This document shows, in pieces, positions 8,056-16,700 of a DNA stretch of 64,000 bases; positions within the stretch are counted from its first letter, which is position 1, and the number at the start of each line of letters is the position of its first letter. The notes under the pieces are model-generated. The model was not told the origin of the DNA. It made no database searches and saw nothing but the letters and a program-made list of their open reading frames with translations. Both the position numbers and the translations under genes were made by a program. The stretch covers positions 124,001 to 188,000 of the forward strand of contig JADLGO010000013.1 of assembly GCA_020849275.1 (NCBI GenBank), given 5' to 3'. This DNA comes from Chthonomonadales bacterium (GTDB lineage Bacteria; Armatimonadota; Chthonomonadetes; Chthonomonadales; CAJBBX01).

Positions 8056-10203
8056 CTACACCCCCCGGTCGGCCGGCCCGATGGCCACGCTCAGCACGCA
8101 CGCGCGGTGCGCGCCCAGGCCGACGGCCGCCCGCCCGCCCTGGAGCGACAACAGGCTGGGTGCGCCGATCGCGGTCGGCTGGAGGCACGCGATGTCGCGT
8201 GCCCCGCCCAGCTCACCGTGCACGCGGAACTGCGAGTTCCCCGTCACACCGGTCTCCAGGTTCGCCAGCAGGACGCCGAGCTCGCCGGAGGGGTAGCGCC
8301 AGAAGAGGAAGCAGACCGGCTTCTGCCAGTCGCGGTTGCGCCAGGTCAATCGCTCTGGCCCCCATCCGCCGGCTCCGAGCGCCATCGCCAGTGCGTGGTA
8401 GGTCTGCGGGCTCTGTATAGACTGGCAGGTCAGGTGGAGCTCGCCGGGCGTGCCCCACTCCGGCGTCTCCCACATCCAGCATGGCAGCGCTGCGTGGCGA
8501 GCGAGCACGGGGCCGCCCAGGCAGTCGATCAGCGGCTCGAAGGCGCCGCCGGGCGCCAGGGAGCGCGCGCGCTGGTTCAGGACCACGCCGGTCGTGCCGG
8601 CCGCGCGAGCTAGATCCGGTGCCAGTGTCGCCGGCGAGGGGAACGCCGCCGTCCGCGGTTCGTGCAGCGCCCGCAGGCCCAGGCGCTCGCGAAGTGCGGG
8701 GTCTACGGCGGAGGCCTGGCCCATCAGCAGCACGGGTCGGCCGGCCTCGAGCTCGCCGAGCAGGCGCTCGCTGGCGCCCGTTGGTAGCGTGGACGCCAGC
8801 GCGAAAAGGTAGCCGTCCGCGCGCACACCCGGCAGCCACTCTCCGCGCGTGATGGAGAGCACCGGCACGCCATACTTGAGCAGCATGGCGGCCCAGTCGT
8901 CCATCTCCTCGCCGCAGCTCCATTCGGCGGGCGCGCCCAGCGACGCCTCCAGCCCTTCGCGGTGGTACACCAGACAGGGGCCTCCCGGCGTAGGCTCCCG
9001 GCGCAGGTCCTCCGCGCAGGCGTCCAGCGTTCCGCGCAGGAAGGCTACCGTGTCGGCGGGCAGCAACTCGTCGCGCCGGTTCATCCACGACATGTAGAAG
9101 CCGGCCGACCGTGCGACCGCCGCGTCGGGCCCCAGTACGGCGGCATGGCTGTAGGCCCAGACCTCCCAGCTCACCTTGCCGGGGTACTGATGCACGCTGT
9201 CCCAGGGCTCCCAGGCGTCGAAGGTCTCGATCAGGAAGAGGTGACGGCAGGGTGTACGCGCCAGCATCGCCTGCTGCACGAGCGCGTTGGCAAGCTGGAA
9301 CGTGAATCCCATCGAGTGCGCGGGCCAGTAGTCGCCCCAGGCCGAGGCCCAGGTCTGTGTGATCCACAGGTCGAGCGAGCCCGCGCCGGCCACGCGCTCC
9401 AGGTCGAAGCCGTGGGAGCGCCACTCCTCCATCGCCGAGGTGCCGGAACTGTAGCCGATGGTCACCATCCTCGGTAGGTTGCGCTTGATGCGCGCCAGCA
9501 TCGCGATGAGCGCATCGTTCCAGGCGTCGCGCGACTCGGGGGCCATGTAGCGGCCCCGGGTGTGGCCTCGCACGTAGGCCGGCGAGAAGATGTGGTCGCG
9601 TAGCACCAAGGCGCCGAACCCGACGTACCGGCTCAGGTCGCACAGCTTGTCGGCGAAGTAGTCTCCCAGCGTCGGAAGAGCCTGCGTGCAGATCGTCTCG
9701 TCGGGCGGCACGCGCACCGGGGCGCCGAAGTAGAACACGTCGAAGCGCGGGTCGCGGACCTCCGGGTGCTCCGGGAACCATCGTCCCTCGATGTCGTAGC
9801 GCGCCCGCTCGTGGGCCTCCTCGGTCCTGCCGGCCCAACCCTCGCAGGCGGTCTCCGGGTACGACTGCGTGGCAGTGCCGATCAGCGGCAGCGCCACGTG
9901 GAAGCTGCCGATGCCGCGCCGTTCCGCCTCACGCCGGATCGCCGCGACGAGCCCGGCCAGACGCCCGTAGGTCCAGGGCTCGTAGGTGGGCGCCTGGCAG
10001 CAGGGGATCACGTCGTTGGGGCGGCCGTTCCAGCAGAGCACCGCGTCGAACAGCCACCCCACGCACAGCGATAGTCCCTTGCGCGCGCGTGGCTCCCGTT
10101 GCCAGAGCGGCTCCAAACGATCGAACAGGGCCGTCACCCTCTGGTCGACCGGCGCGCCCTGGAACCAGTAGAGGTCCATCTCCAGCCAGCACTCGTGGTT
10201 CAA
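8056..10203 (-). CDS. 715-aa protein of unrecognised family, glycosidase-like
   Basis: I do not recognise this family. The TTG at 10203 has GGAGG nine bases upstream, and the stop of the GH35/42-like gene is only 39 bases before it, so it is co-translated in the LacI-led unit. There is no signal peptide. The first 450 residues are rich in Trp, Tyr and Asp with segments such as GRPNDVIPCC, DVFYFGAPVRVPP, VLRDHIFSP and LFLIETFDAWEPW, spaced like the strands of a TIM barrel; the ends of these strands carry Asp and Glu that could be catalytic. Residues 480-600 resemble the Rossmann-like trimer domain that follows the barrel in GH42 enzymes, and the C-terminus (FLFWRYPSGELGVLLANLE) looks like a beta-sandwich. 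A divergent clan GH-A glycosidase is my best guess. Confidence 0.83.
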   Translation of the reverse strand: MNHECWLEMDLYWFQGAPVDQRVTALFDRLEPLWQREPRARKGLSLCVGWLFDAVLCWNGRPNDVIPCCQAPTYEPWTYGRLAGLVAAIRREAERRGIGSFHVALPLIGTATQSYPETACEGWAGRTEEAHERARYDIEGRWFPEHPEVRDPRFDVFYFGAPVRVPPDETICTQALPTLGDYFADKLCDLSRYVGFGALVLRDHIFSPAYVRGHTRGRYMAPESRDAWNDALIAMLARIKRNLPRMVTIGYSSGTSAMEEWRSHGFDLERVAGAGSLDLWITQTWASAWGDYWPAHSMGFTFQLANALVQQAMLARTPCRHLFLIETFDAWEPWDSVHQYPGKVSWEVWAYSHAAVLGPDAAVARSAGFYMSWMNRRDELLPADTVAFLRGTLDACAEDLRREPTPGGPCLVYHREGLEASLGAPAEWSCGEEMDDWAAMLLKYGVPVLSITRGEWLPGVRADGYLFALASTLPTGASERLLGELEAGRPVLLMGQASAVDPALRERLGLRALHEPRTAAFPSPATLAPDLARAAGTTGVVLNQRARSLAPGGAFEPLIDCLGGPVLARHAALPCWMWETPEWGTPGELHLTCQSIQSPQTYHALAMALGAGGWGPERLTWRNRDWQKPVCFLFWRYPSGELGVLLANLETGVTGNSQFRVHGELGGARDIACLQPTAIGAPSLLSLQGGRAAVGLGAHRACVLSVAIGPADRGV

Positions 10204-10242
10204 CGCCCGACACCTCCGTACCGCGCTCTCGCCGCCCGGCCC

Positions 10243-11913
10243 TCACGGGTCCGGCCGGTACTTCACCCGGATGACCGCCGGCTCCCGCACCTCGAAGACG
10301 ACCAGCGAGCCAACGCGCTGCACGGCGAACGGCCGCTCGGCCACCCACCGATCTGCCTCGAACCGGCCCTCCTCGGCCTGAACCGCGCCGACAGGGCCGA
10401 GCGTAACGCGGCCCCCGGGCACCGCGAGCACCAGCTCGCGAGGGCCGCGCCGAACCACGATGCCGGCCGCCGAGCCGCTCACCCCCACCGTCAGCTCCCC
10501 GAGCGATGCGGTCAACTCGTCCGACTCCACGGCGCGCGTCTGCTTGCCCTCGCGCACGAACGTGCGAGCCCTCGCAACCACCCTGTCCGACTTCCTCAGG
10601 GGCACGAAGTTGCCGAACACGTCGGTCGTCACCTCGGCGGCGACCTCACGCAGCACGTACCATGCGAGGAGGTTCCCGGTGCCGCGCGCCCGAGCGATCG
10701 GGACCTGCGCGTGCTTGATCGGGTAGAGCGCTGCGGCGTAGCGGCGCCTGGCGTCCGGGTCGTCGACCACGGTGTGCGGCGCGTGAGACTCCCACAGCAG
10801 GCTACCCAGACCCGGCCGCCCCACCACGGTGTAGTACGGCAGGACGTCCAGGTTCATGCGCACCTCGGGGTTCTCGGTGGGGTTCTCGGCTGCGAAAGGC
10901 ACGTTGCGCCCGACCTGCGAGAGGGAGAGCATGTTGGGCTCTCGCGGCGTGAGGACGCCATCGATGCCGACCAGGTCCAGGTTCGGACACCGATCGAGGA
11001 AATAGGGAATGATGTGCGGAGGCCACCACGGGCTGTTCACGTACATGGGCAGGCGGTAGATGGCGGCGATGGAGTCGGTCAGCACTCTCACGTAGTCCGC
11101 GAAGCTTCGAAACATGAACTCCTCGCCGCTGGCGTAGCCGCCGCTCGCCCACCGGGCCTCACAGTACGGGCAGTGGCATCGCACGGCCTTCTCCTCCGCG
11201 CTGCCACTGGCCGGTCGCTCGCCGTCCCACTGCTGATAGTAGAACTCGTTGTCGATCTGGAGCATGATGACGGTGCGGTGGGTGTCCGTGTCGCGCAGGT
11301 GCTCGGCAACGCGCGCCACCAGTCGGCGCTCGCGCTCCAGGGTGTCGGGGTCATTCGGGCACATAGGCGGGCCGCCGGACACGTAGCGCCACGCGCTCGG
11401 CAGCACCATGCGCGTGTACGTCGCCGGGTCCGAGAGGATGTAGGCTGGCGTGTAGGCGGGGTAGGCCGAGGAGCCGGAGGTTTCCTCCACCTTGCCGCAG
11501 ACGTTCGTGTTGAACAGGTTGACGACCAGCCTGAGCCCGCGGGCCCGGGCCTGTCGGACGAACCAGTCGAGGAATCGGAAGTCGTAGGCGTCCTTCGCCG
11601 GCTCGATCATCGACCAGGGAATGCCGACCGAGACGGCGGTCGCGTTCATCTGGCGGAAGCCGTCGAAGAAGGCGACGGTCTTCTCATCCTGGCGAGTGCT
11701 GCGCCATATGTCGCACTGCGCGCCCAAGAGGAGGAAGGGGTGGCCGTCCACGACGAGCGTGGCGATGCCGTTCATCCTCGCGATGCGGGCGTGCGGCGGC
11801 CGGGTTGCCATGCGTGAAGCCTCCGTCGGGGCGGGATGGGCGGCGGCGCCCGCCGGTATGCAGGCGCTCAGCAGCGCGATTGCGAACCGGGCGTGGCTAC
11901 GGTCGCCGGGCAT
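10243..11913 (-). CDS. Clan GH-A beta-galactosidase-like enzyme (GH35/GH42-like)
   Basis: A 556-aa secreted retaining glycosidase. The ATG at 11913 lies inside the end of the upstream gene (17-base overlap) with GAGGA nine bases before it; translation is probably coupled. A short signal peptide spans residues 8-25. The TIM barrel opens with TLVVDGHPFLLLGAQCDIW, a GH35-style start; the acid/base Glu is about E223 in QIDNEFYY and the nucleophile about E343 in FAAENPTEN. A Cys cluster CHCPYC at 247-251 may bind zinc as in GH42 enzymes. A small C-terminal beta domain follows. The family assignment between GH35, GH42 and a relative is uncertain; the catalytic class is much more certain. Confidence 0.87.
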   Translation of the reverse strand: MPGDRSHARFAIALLSACIPAGAAAHPAPTEASRMATRPPHARIARMNGIATLVVDGHPFLLLGAQCDIWRSTRQDEKTVAFFDGFRQMNATAVSVGIPWSMIEPAKDAYDFRFLDWFVRQARARGLRLVVNLFNTNVCGKVEETSGSSAYPAYTPAYILSDPATYTRMVLPSAWRYVSGGPPMCPNDPDTLERERRLVARVAEHLRDTDTHRTVIMLQIDNEFYYQQWDGERPASGSAEEKAVRCHCPYCEARWASGGYASGEEFMFRSFADYVRVLTDSIAAIYRLPMYVNSPWWPPHIIPYFLDRCPNLDLVGIDGVLTPREPNMLSLSQVGRNVPFAAENPTENPEVRMNLDVLPYYTVVGRPGLGSLLWESHAPHTVVDDPDARRRYAAALYPIKHAQVPIARARGTGNLLAWYVLREVAAEVTTDVFGNFVPLRKSDRVVARARTFVREGKQTRAVESDELTASLGELTVGVSGSAAGIVVRRGPRELVLAVPGGRVTLGPVGAVQAEEGRFEADRWVAERPFAVQRVGSLVVFEVREPAVIRVKYRPDP

Positions 11914-14230
11914 TGAGCAGTATCCTCGACCGGACGCTGAGCGCAACGATCGCCTCCCCGCGATCGGCGGCGCGCGCGAGCGTCTTCGGCCCCTCGGCGA
12001 GCACGAACGCCGCTCCGCGCAGGCGCCAGGTTCGGCACACCCAGTTGCCGCCCGACTGCCACACGGCGCATAGCTCGTCGGCGCCATCCAGGTCGGCATC
12101 CAGCGCCGTGAAGGCCAGGCCATGCGCGCCGGCGGGCAGACCCGGCAGCCGCGTCGTGACGGTGCGGCCGTCCATCCGTACGCTGGCCGAGGTGCCGGCC
12201 GCGGAGCGTGTCAGGACGGCCAGGCGGTCCGGCTGCCGCGTGCCGTCCGCGTAGAGGACCGGGGCCGCGCGGAGACCGACGATGCCCGCGAAGGCGTCGG
12301 CGCGAAGCGGCGCGACGCCGACGAACGGGCGCAGCGTCGCGCCGCACTCCGCGTCGTCGAGAGGCGCGAAGCCGATCGCGCCGGGCTGGCCGGAGACGCG
12401 GCGGTATACCCGCAGGCTCACGGCGCCGTCGGCCCGACGGCGCGCTACCACGATCTCGTCGGGATCGCCCGCCCCCACGGCCCGCGGCACCAGGTTGGCC
12501 GTCGTCAGCCCGGCGAATCGAGCACCGTCCACGCGGGCCGCTAGCGAGTGGTCGTCGGCCACCCGATCGCCGTAGGCGGCAAGCACCGAGGCGTGACCGT
12601 CGTTCCGCACGGCGAGCAACTCATCGACCCCGTCGCCGTCCACCTCGATGCGCTGCGCGCACGCCAGCGGCCGGGCGAGCAGGTAGTCCGGCAGGCGCGA
12701 GGCGTTCAGCCTGCGCCAGCGTGGGCCCGTCGAGTGGAACCGCAGGCAAGCGACGGCGCGCCGCGGCCCATAGGGCGGCCGCGGCAGCACGGCCAGCGTG
12801 CTGCTGGCGAACATCCGGGGCGGGCTGGCGGCGTCGTTCTCGTGGAAGCGCTGCTGGTCGCGGTCAAAGAGCGCGTCAAGCCGGTCGGGCGGCACGTCCG
12901 GGCCGTCGGGGGCCAGCAGCAGGTTCCGGAGATACCGGAGCGCCGGGCGCTCGGCGAGCTCGCCCTCGGGACGGGCAGGTCCGGACATCCAGGGGTAGGG
13001 GGGTGCCTCCGCAAAGAAGTACCAGCTCGGCTCGAACTGGAGCACGGACGCGCCTTCGCGCAGACCCTTGCGCACGTAGGCGCCGAGCACCTCCGGAGGG
13101 CAGGCCATCTCGCCGAGCGGGAAGTAGCGGCCGTTGACGGTGTTGGTCAGCTCGTGCCAGAACCAGCTCTGAATCGACATGCCCCAGCGGGCGCGCGGAC
13201 GGCCCCTCAGCGGGAACCGCCGATAGGGCATGTCGAAGAGCAGCCACGACGGCACGGGACGAGCCACGCCTGGACGGCTGGCGCGGATCTTCGCGCCTAT
13301 GAACTCCAGGTTCGGCGTGAAGTGGTAATTGTTGTTGGCCCACGCAAAGCACACACGCTCGCCGAGTCGCGCTTCCGCGTAGTGCTGCAGTGAGCGGTAG
13401 GGCTCGGCCTCGACGTACGGCCGGTGTCGCGCACTGTAGACGTAGGACGGCTCGCCCGTGGTGGGGGGCGACTTCATGAGCCAGCAGGAGTCGCTCCACA
13501 GCAGGCGCATGCCGGTGCGCCGGCAAAGGTCCACGCATCCGCGCACCACTTGCTCGTCCAGCGCGAAGCCGCGCACGGCGTCTGGCGGCGACACCCTGAA
13601 GACGATGTCCGAGCCGTAGACCTCGTGGAAGCGGATTCCGTCGAGCACATCGGGGTAGGCAGCCCTCAGCGCCGCCAGGGCCCTCAGGTCCATCGAGAGG
13701 CCGGGGCGCCCGCGGTCGGTCGGCCCGCCGGTGAGCGATGGCCGGGGGCGGCGGGCCAACTCGCCGCTCTGCTGCGTGGCGACTCCGGAGGAATACGCCT
13801 CCAGGTAGACGCCGACCCGCCCCTGCGCTCGGCGGGCGCGAAGGAAGGCCAGGGCGTGCCGCAGCGCCGGGTGGACGCGCTCGATGGGAGAGGCGCCGTC
13901 CGTGCTCCGGCCCTGCGGCTCGTACATGAACGTTGGGTAGATGAGGACGCCGACCTCGTAGCGTCGCGTCAGCGGGGCGAGGGCGCGATGTATGCTCGTC
14001 AGCCGGCGATCCAGGGCGGGCAGATCGTTCGCATGGCGCGCGAGCAGGCTCGTGGCGAAGCCCTCGTCGATCTCGAACAGAAGGAGCGGCCGGGCCGGAC
14101 CCATCGGGGCCCGGCCGGCCAGTCCGGGCGAGGCGATGGTCGGGAGTCCGAGCATCGACAGCGCGCCCAGAACGAGCGTCCGGCGCAGGAGGCGGGCGGC
14201 GGGGCAGCCCGCCTCTCCTGCGCGTCTCAC
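11897..14230 (-). CDS. Secreted GH98-like protein with C-terminal VCBS/FG-GAP-type repeats
   Basis: A 777-aa protein with a signal peptide (arginine-rich start, hydrophobic residues about 16-38). The GTG at 14230 overlaps the stop of the small membrane protein in a GTGA junction, so it is translated by coupling. The first 470 residues look like a TIM-barrel glycosidase: LLLFEIDEGFATS, VGVYLEAYSSG, DGIRFHEVYGSDIVFRV, MRLLWSDSCW and SVLQFEPSWYFF, the Glu and Asp at strand ends resembling GH98 proteins. The C-terminal 300 residues contain integrin-like blades with Asp-rich loops (VDGDGVDELLAV, LDADLDGADELCAVW) expected to bind calcium and form a beta-propeller. Substrate unknown; blood-group-like or other endo-galactosyl targets are only a family-based guess. 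Confidence 0.83.
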   Translation of the reverse strand: MRRAGEAGCPAARLLRRTLVLGALSMLGLPTIASPGLAGRAPMGPARPLLLFEIDEGFATSLLARHANDLPALDRRLTSIHRALAPLTRRYEVGVLIYPTFMYEPQGRSTDGASPIERVHPALRHALAFLRARRAQGRVGVYLEAYSSGVATQQSGELARRPRPSLTGGPTDRGRPGLSMDLRALAALRAAYPDVLDGIRFHEVYGSDIVFRVSPPDAVRGFALDEQVVRGCVDLCRRTGMRLLWSDSCWLMKSPPTTGEPSYVYSARHRPYVEAEPYRSLQHYAEARLGERVCFAWANNNYHFTPNLEFIGAKIRASRPGVARPVPSWLLFDMPYRRFPLRGRPRARWGMSIQSWFWHELTNTVNGRYFPLGEMACPPEVLGAYVRKGLREGASVLQFEPSWYFFAEAPPYPWMSGPARPEGELAERPALRYLRNLLLAPDGPDVPPDRLDALFDRDQQRFHENDAASPPRMFASSTLAVLPRPPYGPRRAVACLRFHSTGPRWRRLNASRLPDYLLARPLACAQRIEVDGDGVDELLAVRNDGHASVLAAYGDRVADDHSLAARVDGARFAGLTTANLVPRAVGAGDPDEIVVARRRADGAVSLRVYRRVSGQPGAIGFAPLDDAECGATLRPFVGVAPLRADAFAGIVGLRAAPVLYADGTRQPDRLAVLTRSAAGTSASVRMDGRTVTTRLPGLPAGAHGLAFTALDADLDGADELCAVWQSGGNWVCRTWRLRGAAFVLAEGPKTLARAADRGEAIVALSVRSRILLNARRP

Positions 14231-14430
14231 AGCCGGCCCGGGGACGGCCCCGGGGGAGGAGTGCCCCCGGCCTGGTAGGCGTTGCCCGATGGAGGCGGGC
14301 CGACCAGCTTACCTACGTCCACCGATCCCACCGTGCCTTCGTTGCCCTTCTTCCAGTACAGCACGCCCACGACCGCCAGTATGACGAGCACGACCACGAC
14401 GGCGGCCCAGGGTGGTATCTCGATCTTCAT
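14227..14430 (-). CDS. 67-aa single-pass membrane protein, prepilin partner (module B)
   Basis: A tiny protein with MKIEIPPW followed by one very hydrophobic helix (about residues 9-26, Val/Leu/Ile, ending VLYWKK) and a Gly/Pro-rich tail. It starts 15 bases after the prepilin stop and its TGA overlaps the GTG of the next gene by four bases, placing it firmly in the operon. The IPP..VV...VVL...G..YW pattern is shared with the partner of prepilin module D (42678-42977). No known domain and no signal cleavage site. Confidence 0.78.
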   Translation of the reverse strand: MKIEIPPWAAVVVVLVILAVVGVLYWKKGNEGTVGSVDVGKLVGPPPSGNAYQAGGTPPPGPSPGRL

Positions 14431-14445
14431 CGCGTCTGTCTCAGC

Positions 14446-15255
14446 CTATGGGTGCAGGTAGGGATCCACCGCCTCGTCGTCCTGGGTCGTCCACTCGTGC
14501 GGGAGGGTCTGCCCCCACCGCCGCGATTTGACGTGCCCGTCGAACCAGAGCACGTTGATCGACCCGTTGAAGACCCCGGTGGTGTCCGGGTTGGGGTCCG
14601 TGCCTCCTCGGCCGACCATGCTGGACCCGCACCAGCCACGGAACAGACCCATGTCCAGGTGGCAGCCGTTGTACGACTCCGGCGTGGCGCCGTTGGTGAC
14701 GAGGATGAACTGCGCGGGCACCACGACACTGCTCAGGGTGGGGTCATCCCACCAGCGCAGGCCGTCGTGGCGCTGCCCGTCCACGTTCCACGCCCAGCCG
14801 CCATAGGCCGAGGCGAAGGGCGCCGGTCCCCAGTTCTCAAGCGAGTTCATGATGTAGGAGACCTTCAGCTGATTCCGAGTCCAGTCGGCGTTGGCGACGT
14901 TGTCGCTGCAGTACCAGTCCCAGATCTGGCTGACGTTGGCGTAGCCGGGCGAGAGCAGCACGCCCTCGTTCCTGGTGTAGGGCAGCAGCTTGGAGGGCCA
15001 ATAGGTGAACTTGTTGGCGCAGGCTCCCCAGGTCTCTGGGTGCCAGCGGTAGGGCAGGACGAGCGTCTCGTCGTAATCCTGGGCGTACATCATGGCGGCC
15101 AGTCCAACCTGCTTGAGGTTGCTCAGGCAGCTTGCCTGGCGGGCCTTGCTGCGCGCCTGAGCGAACACCGGAAACAGGATGGCTGCAAGGATCGCGATGA
15201 TCGCGATCACGACGAGTAGCTCGATGAGCGTGAAGGCTCTGGACGATCGCCTCAT
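14446..15255 (-). CDS. DUF1559-type prepilin-like protein (module B)
   Basis: A 269-aa pseudopilin-like protein starting at 15255 with GGGAGG eight bases upstream; the longer open frame upstream is an overlap with the regulator gene and is not coding. The N-terminus [19 protein letters not shown] has Ala instead of Gly before the cleavage point, which prepilin peptidases tolerate. [13 protein letters not shown] and MYAQDYDE follow. The C-terminal DG motif is present ([12 protein letters not shown]) but the His of H-x9-DG is Phe. The tail TQDDEAVDP is shared with module D, so B and D form a subtype. It lies between a LacI regulator and a run of glycoside hydrolases on the same strand. Confidence 0.95.
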   Translation of the reverse strand: MRRSSRAFTLIELLVVIAIIAILAAILFPVFAQARSKARQASCLSNLKQVGLAAMMYAQDYDETLVLPYRWHPETWGACANKFTYWPSKLLPYTRNEGVLLSPGYANVSQIWDWYCSDNVANADWTRNQLKVSYIMNSLENWGPAPFASAYGGWAWNVDGQRHDGLRWWDDPTLSSVVVPAQFILVTNGATPESYNGCHLDMGLFRGWCGSSMVGRGGTDPNPDTTGVFNGSINVLWFDGHVKSRRWGQTLPHEWTTQDDEAVDPYLHP

Positions 15256-15346
15256 CTGGACAACCTCCCTTGGTAGCGAGTGGAACCTGACGACAGTCAC
15301 TTCGCGCGCACGGCGGGTCGGTGTGTCGCATCCCTCCCTTCCCGGG

Positions 15347-15362
15347 GCCGGCCCGGGCCGGC
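15347..15362. repeat. 16-bp perfect palindrome between regulator and prepilin
   Basis: GCCGGCCCGGGCCGGC is self-complementary and can fold as a 6-bp stem with a CCGG loop. It lies 12 bases after the regulator stop and about 90 bases before the prepilin start, where it could act as an attenuator or RNA-stability element between the regulator and the structural genes. No T-run follows. Confidence 0.4.
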
Positions 15363-15374
15363 GTTCGCCGCGGA

Positions 15375-16361
15375 CTATGAGCGGCGAGACGAATCGCGGA
15401 CGACCAGGCGCGGGGAGAGCAGCACCTGCTGCGCGTCGATCGCTGGATCGGCCATGCGCCGCTCCAGAAACTGCCAGGCCAGCGCGCACATGCGCTCGAC
15501 GGGCTGCTCGATGGTGGTGAGTGGGCAATCCAGGTACTCGGCGGCCTCGATTCCATCGCAGCCGACGAGAGCAACCTGCTCGGGGACCCGGATTCCCAGG
15601 TCGCGCAGGCCGCGGTAGACGCCGATGGCAAGGTCGTCGTTGTGACAGAACAGGCCGTCGGGGCAGCCGTATCGGGCCACATACTCGCGGATCGCCCCGC
15701 GGGCTTCGGCGCGCGCGGCGCCCGTCACGATGTGCTCGGGCGCCCGTGCCGCCCGCTCCATCGCGGCGTCGTAGGCGCTGGCGCGCGGCTCGATCTGGGA
15801 GACCGGCAGGGCGGGCCGCACCATGCCCAGCCGTCGGACGCCCAGCGCCAGGAGGTGCTCCACGGCCTCGCGGGCGCCCGCGTACAGGTCGACGCCCACG
15901 TGGTCGGCGTGGGCCAGGAAGTGCGCGCCGACGCTGACCAGGGGCGCACGCGACTCGGGATGGGTGGCAAGGTAGACGTCGGCTCTCTCCGGGTACTCGA
16001 TGGCGATGATGCCGTCCTGGGTCCCGGGGGAGGTGATGGACGACACCTCTTCGATGTCGGAGATCAGGATGCGAAAGCCGCGCGGCCGAGCCTGCGCGCG
16101 AATGTGCGTCACGACCGTCGCGTAGAATGGGGACAGGCAGCCGGCCCACACGGAGACGATGTGGGTGCTCCCGGTCGCCAGCGATCGGGCGGTGTGGTTG
16201 GGCCGGTAGCCGATCTTCTCGGCGGCGGCCAGCACGCGCGCCCGCGTGGTCTCCGCGATGGAGACGTTGGTGCGTCCGTTGAGGACCTGGGAGACGGTCC
16301 ATCCGGAGACGCCGGCCTGTCTGGCGACGTCATTTCGAGTTGGGCGTCTGGTGGCCGCCAT
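15375..16361 (-). CDS. LacI-family transcriptional regulator
   Basis: A 328-aa regulator. Residues about 8-30 form the LacI helix-turn-helix ([20 protein letters not shown]) followed by the hinge region ([13 protein letters not shown]), then a periplasmic-binding-protein-like sensor domain with [19 protein letters not shown] and [19 protein letters not shown], which should bind a sugar or oligosaccharide. The gene is first in a minus-strand unit with prepilin module B and four carbohydrate-active genes, and its promoter overlaps a double operator, so it almost certainly represses itself and the unit until an inducer binds. The hinge and helix sequence fit a palindromic operator with central CG, as seen upstream. 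Confidence 0.95.
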   Translation of the reverse strand: MAATRRPTRNDVARQAGVSGWTVSQVLNGRTNVSIAETTRARVLAAAEKIGYRPNHTARSLATGSTHIVSVWAGCLSPFYATVVTHIRAQARPRGFRILISDIEEVSSITSPGTQDGIIAIEYPERADVYLATHPESRAPLVSVGAHFLAHADHVGVDLYAGAREAVEHLLALGVRRLGMVRPALPVSQIEPRASAYDAAMERAARAPEHIVTGAARAEARGAIREYVARYGCPDGLFCHNDDLAIGVYRGLRDLGIRVPEQVALVGCDGIEAAEYLDCPLTTIEQPVERMCALAWQFLERRMADPAIDAQQVLLSPRLVVRDSSRRS

Positions 16362-16426
16362 CAGTTGCGCCTGTACGGTAGCCGTCGCTGTATGGCGGCG
16401 GCGGGAATGTGGGCAAAGCTGCCTCG

Positions 16427-16465
16427 TTACTATCTACGCGTGTAGTCTACGCGTGTAGATAGTAA
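16427..16465. promoter_or_regulatory. Double LacI-type operator (direct repeat nested in inverted repeat)
   Basis: TCTACGCGTGTAG occurs twice without a gap (16433-16445 and 16446-16458). Each copy is an imperfect CTAC-CG-GTAG palindrome with a central CG, the usual LacI-family design. The pair is enclosed by a perfect inverted repeat, TTACTATCTAC (16427-16437) and GTAGATAGTAA (16455-16465). The right arm contains the -10 box of the minus-strand promoter, so binding would block initiation. The site also lies 236 bases upstream of the plus-strand glycosidase at 16701, which it might influence. Confidence 0.8.
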
Positions 16466-16487
16466 CACACAACCTTACGTCTGTCAA
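16459..16487 (-). promoter_or_regulatory. Promoter of the LacI-led operon
   Basis: Read on the minus strand, TTGACA (16487-16482) and TACTAT (16464-16459) are 17 bases apart. The -10 box lies in the outer arm of the operator and transcription would start inside the operator repeats, about 90 bases before the regulator ATG at 16361. This is the layout of an autorepressed promoter. Confidence 0.8.
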
Positions 16488-16700
16488 GCGCCTCTTCGCG
16501 GTCCCCTCCTCGCGGCCGTCCGAGTCGCACGGTCCGTCGGGTAGGGCAGGGGCGGGTCGGCCCACCGCGCCGTCACGGCGAACCGTGGCGGAGCACGCGC
16601 CGCGAGGGTGCTATGGGCCCCTGCCGAGCCTAGGAGGGCGCCCTGCCGGCGTCGAACGCGCAGATGCGCGGCGCGCGAGCCGCGCGGAGGGAGGCCCCGC

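Noticed and set aside
15256-16302. Long N-terminal extension fused in frame to prepilin module B
   Set aside because: This stretch is the LacI gene read in another frame. The prepilin has its own ATG with GGGAGG, and LacI motifs are complete.
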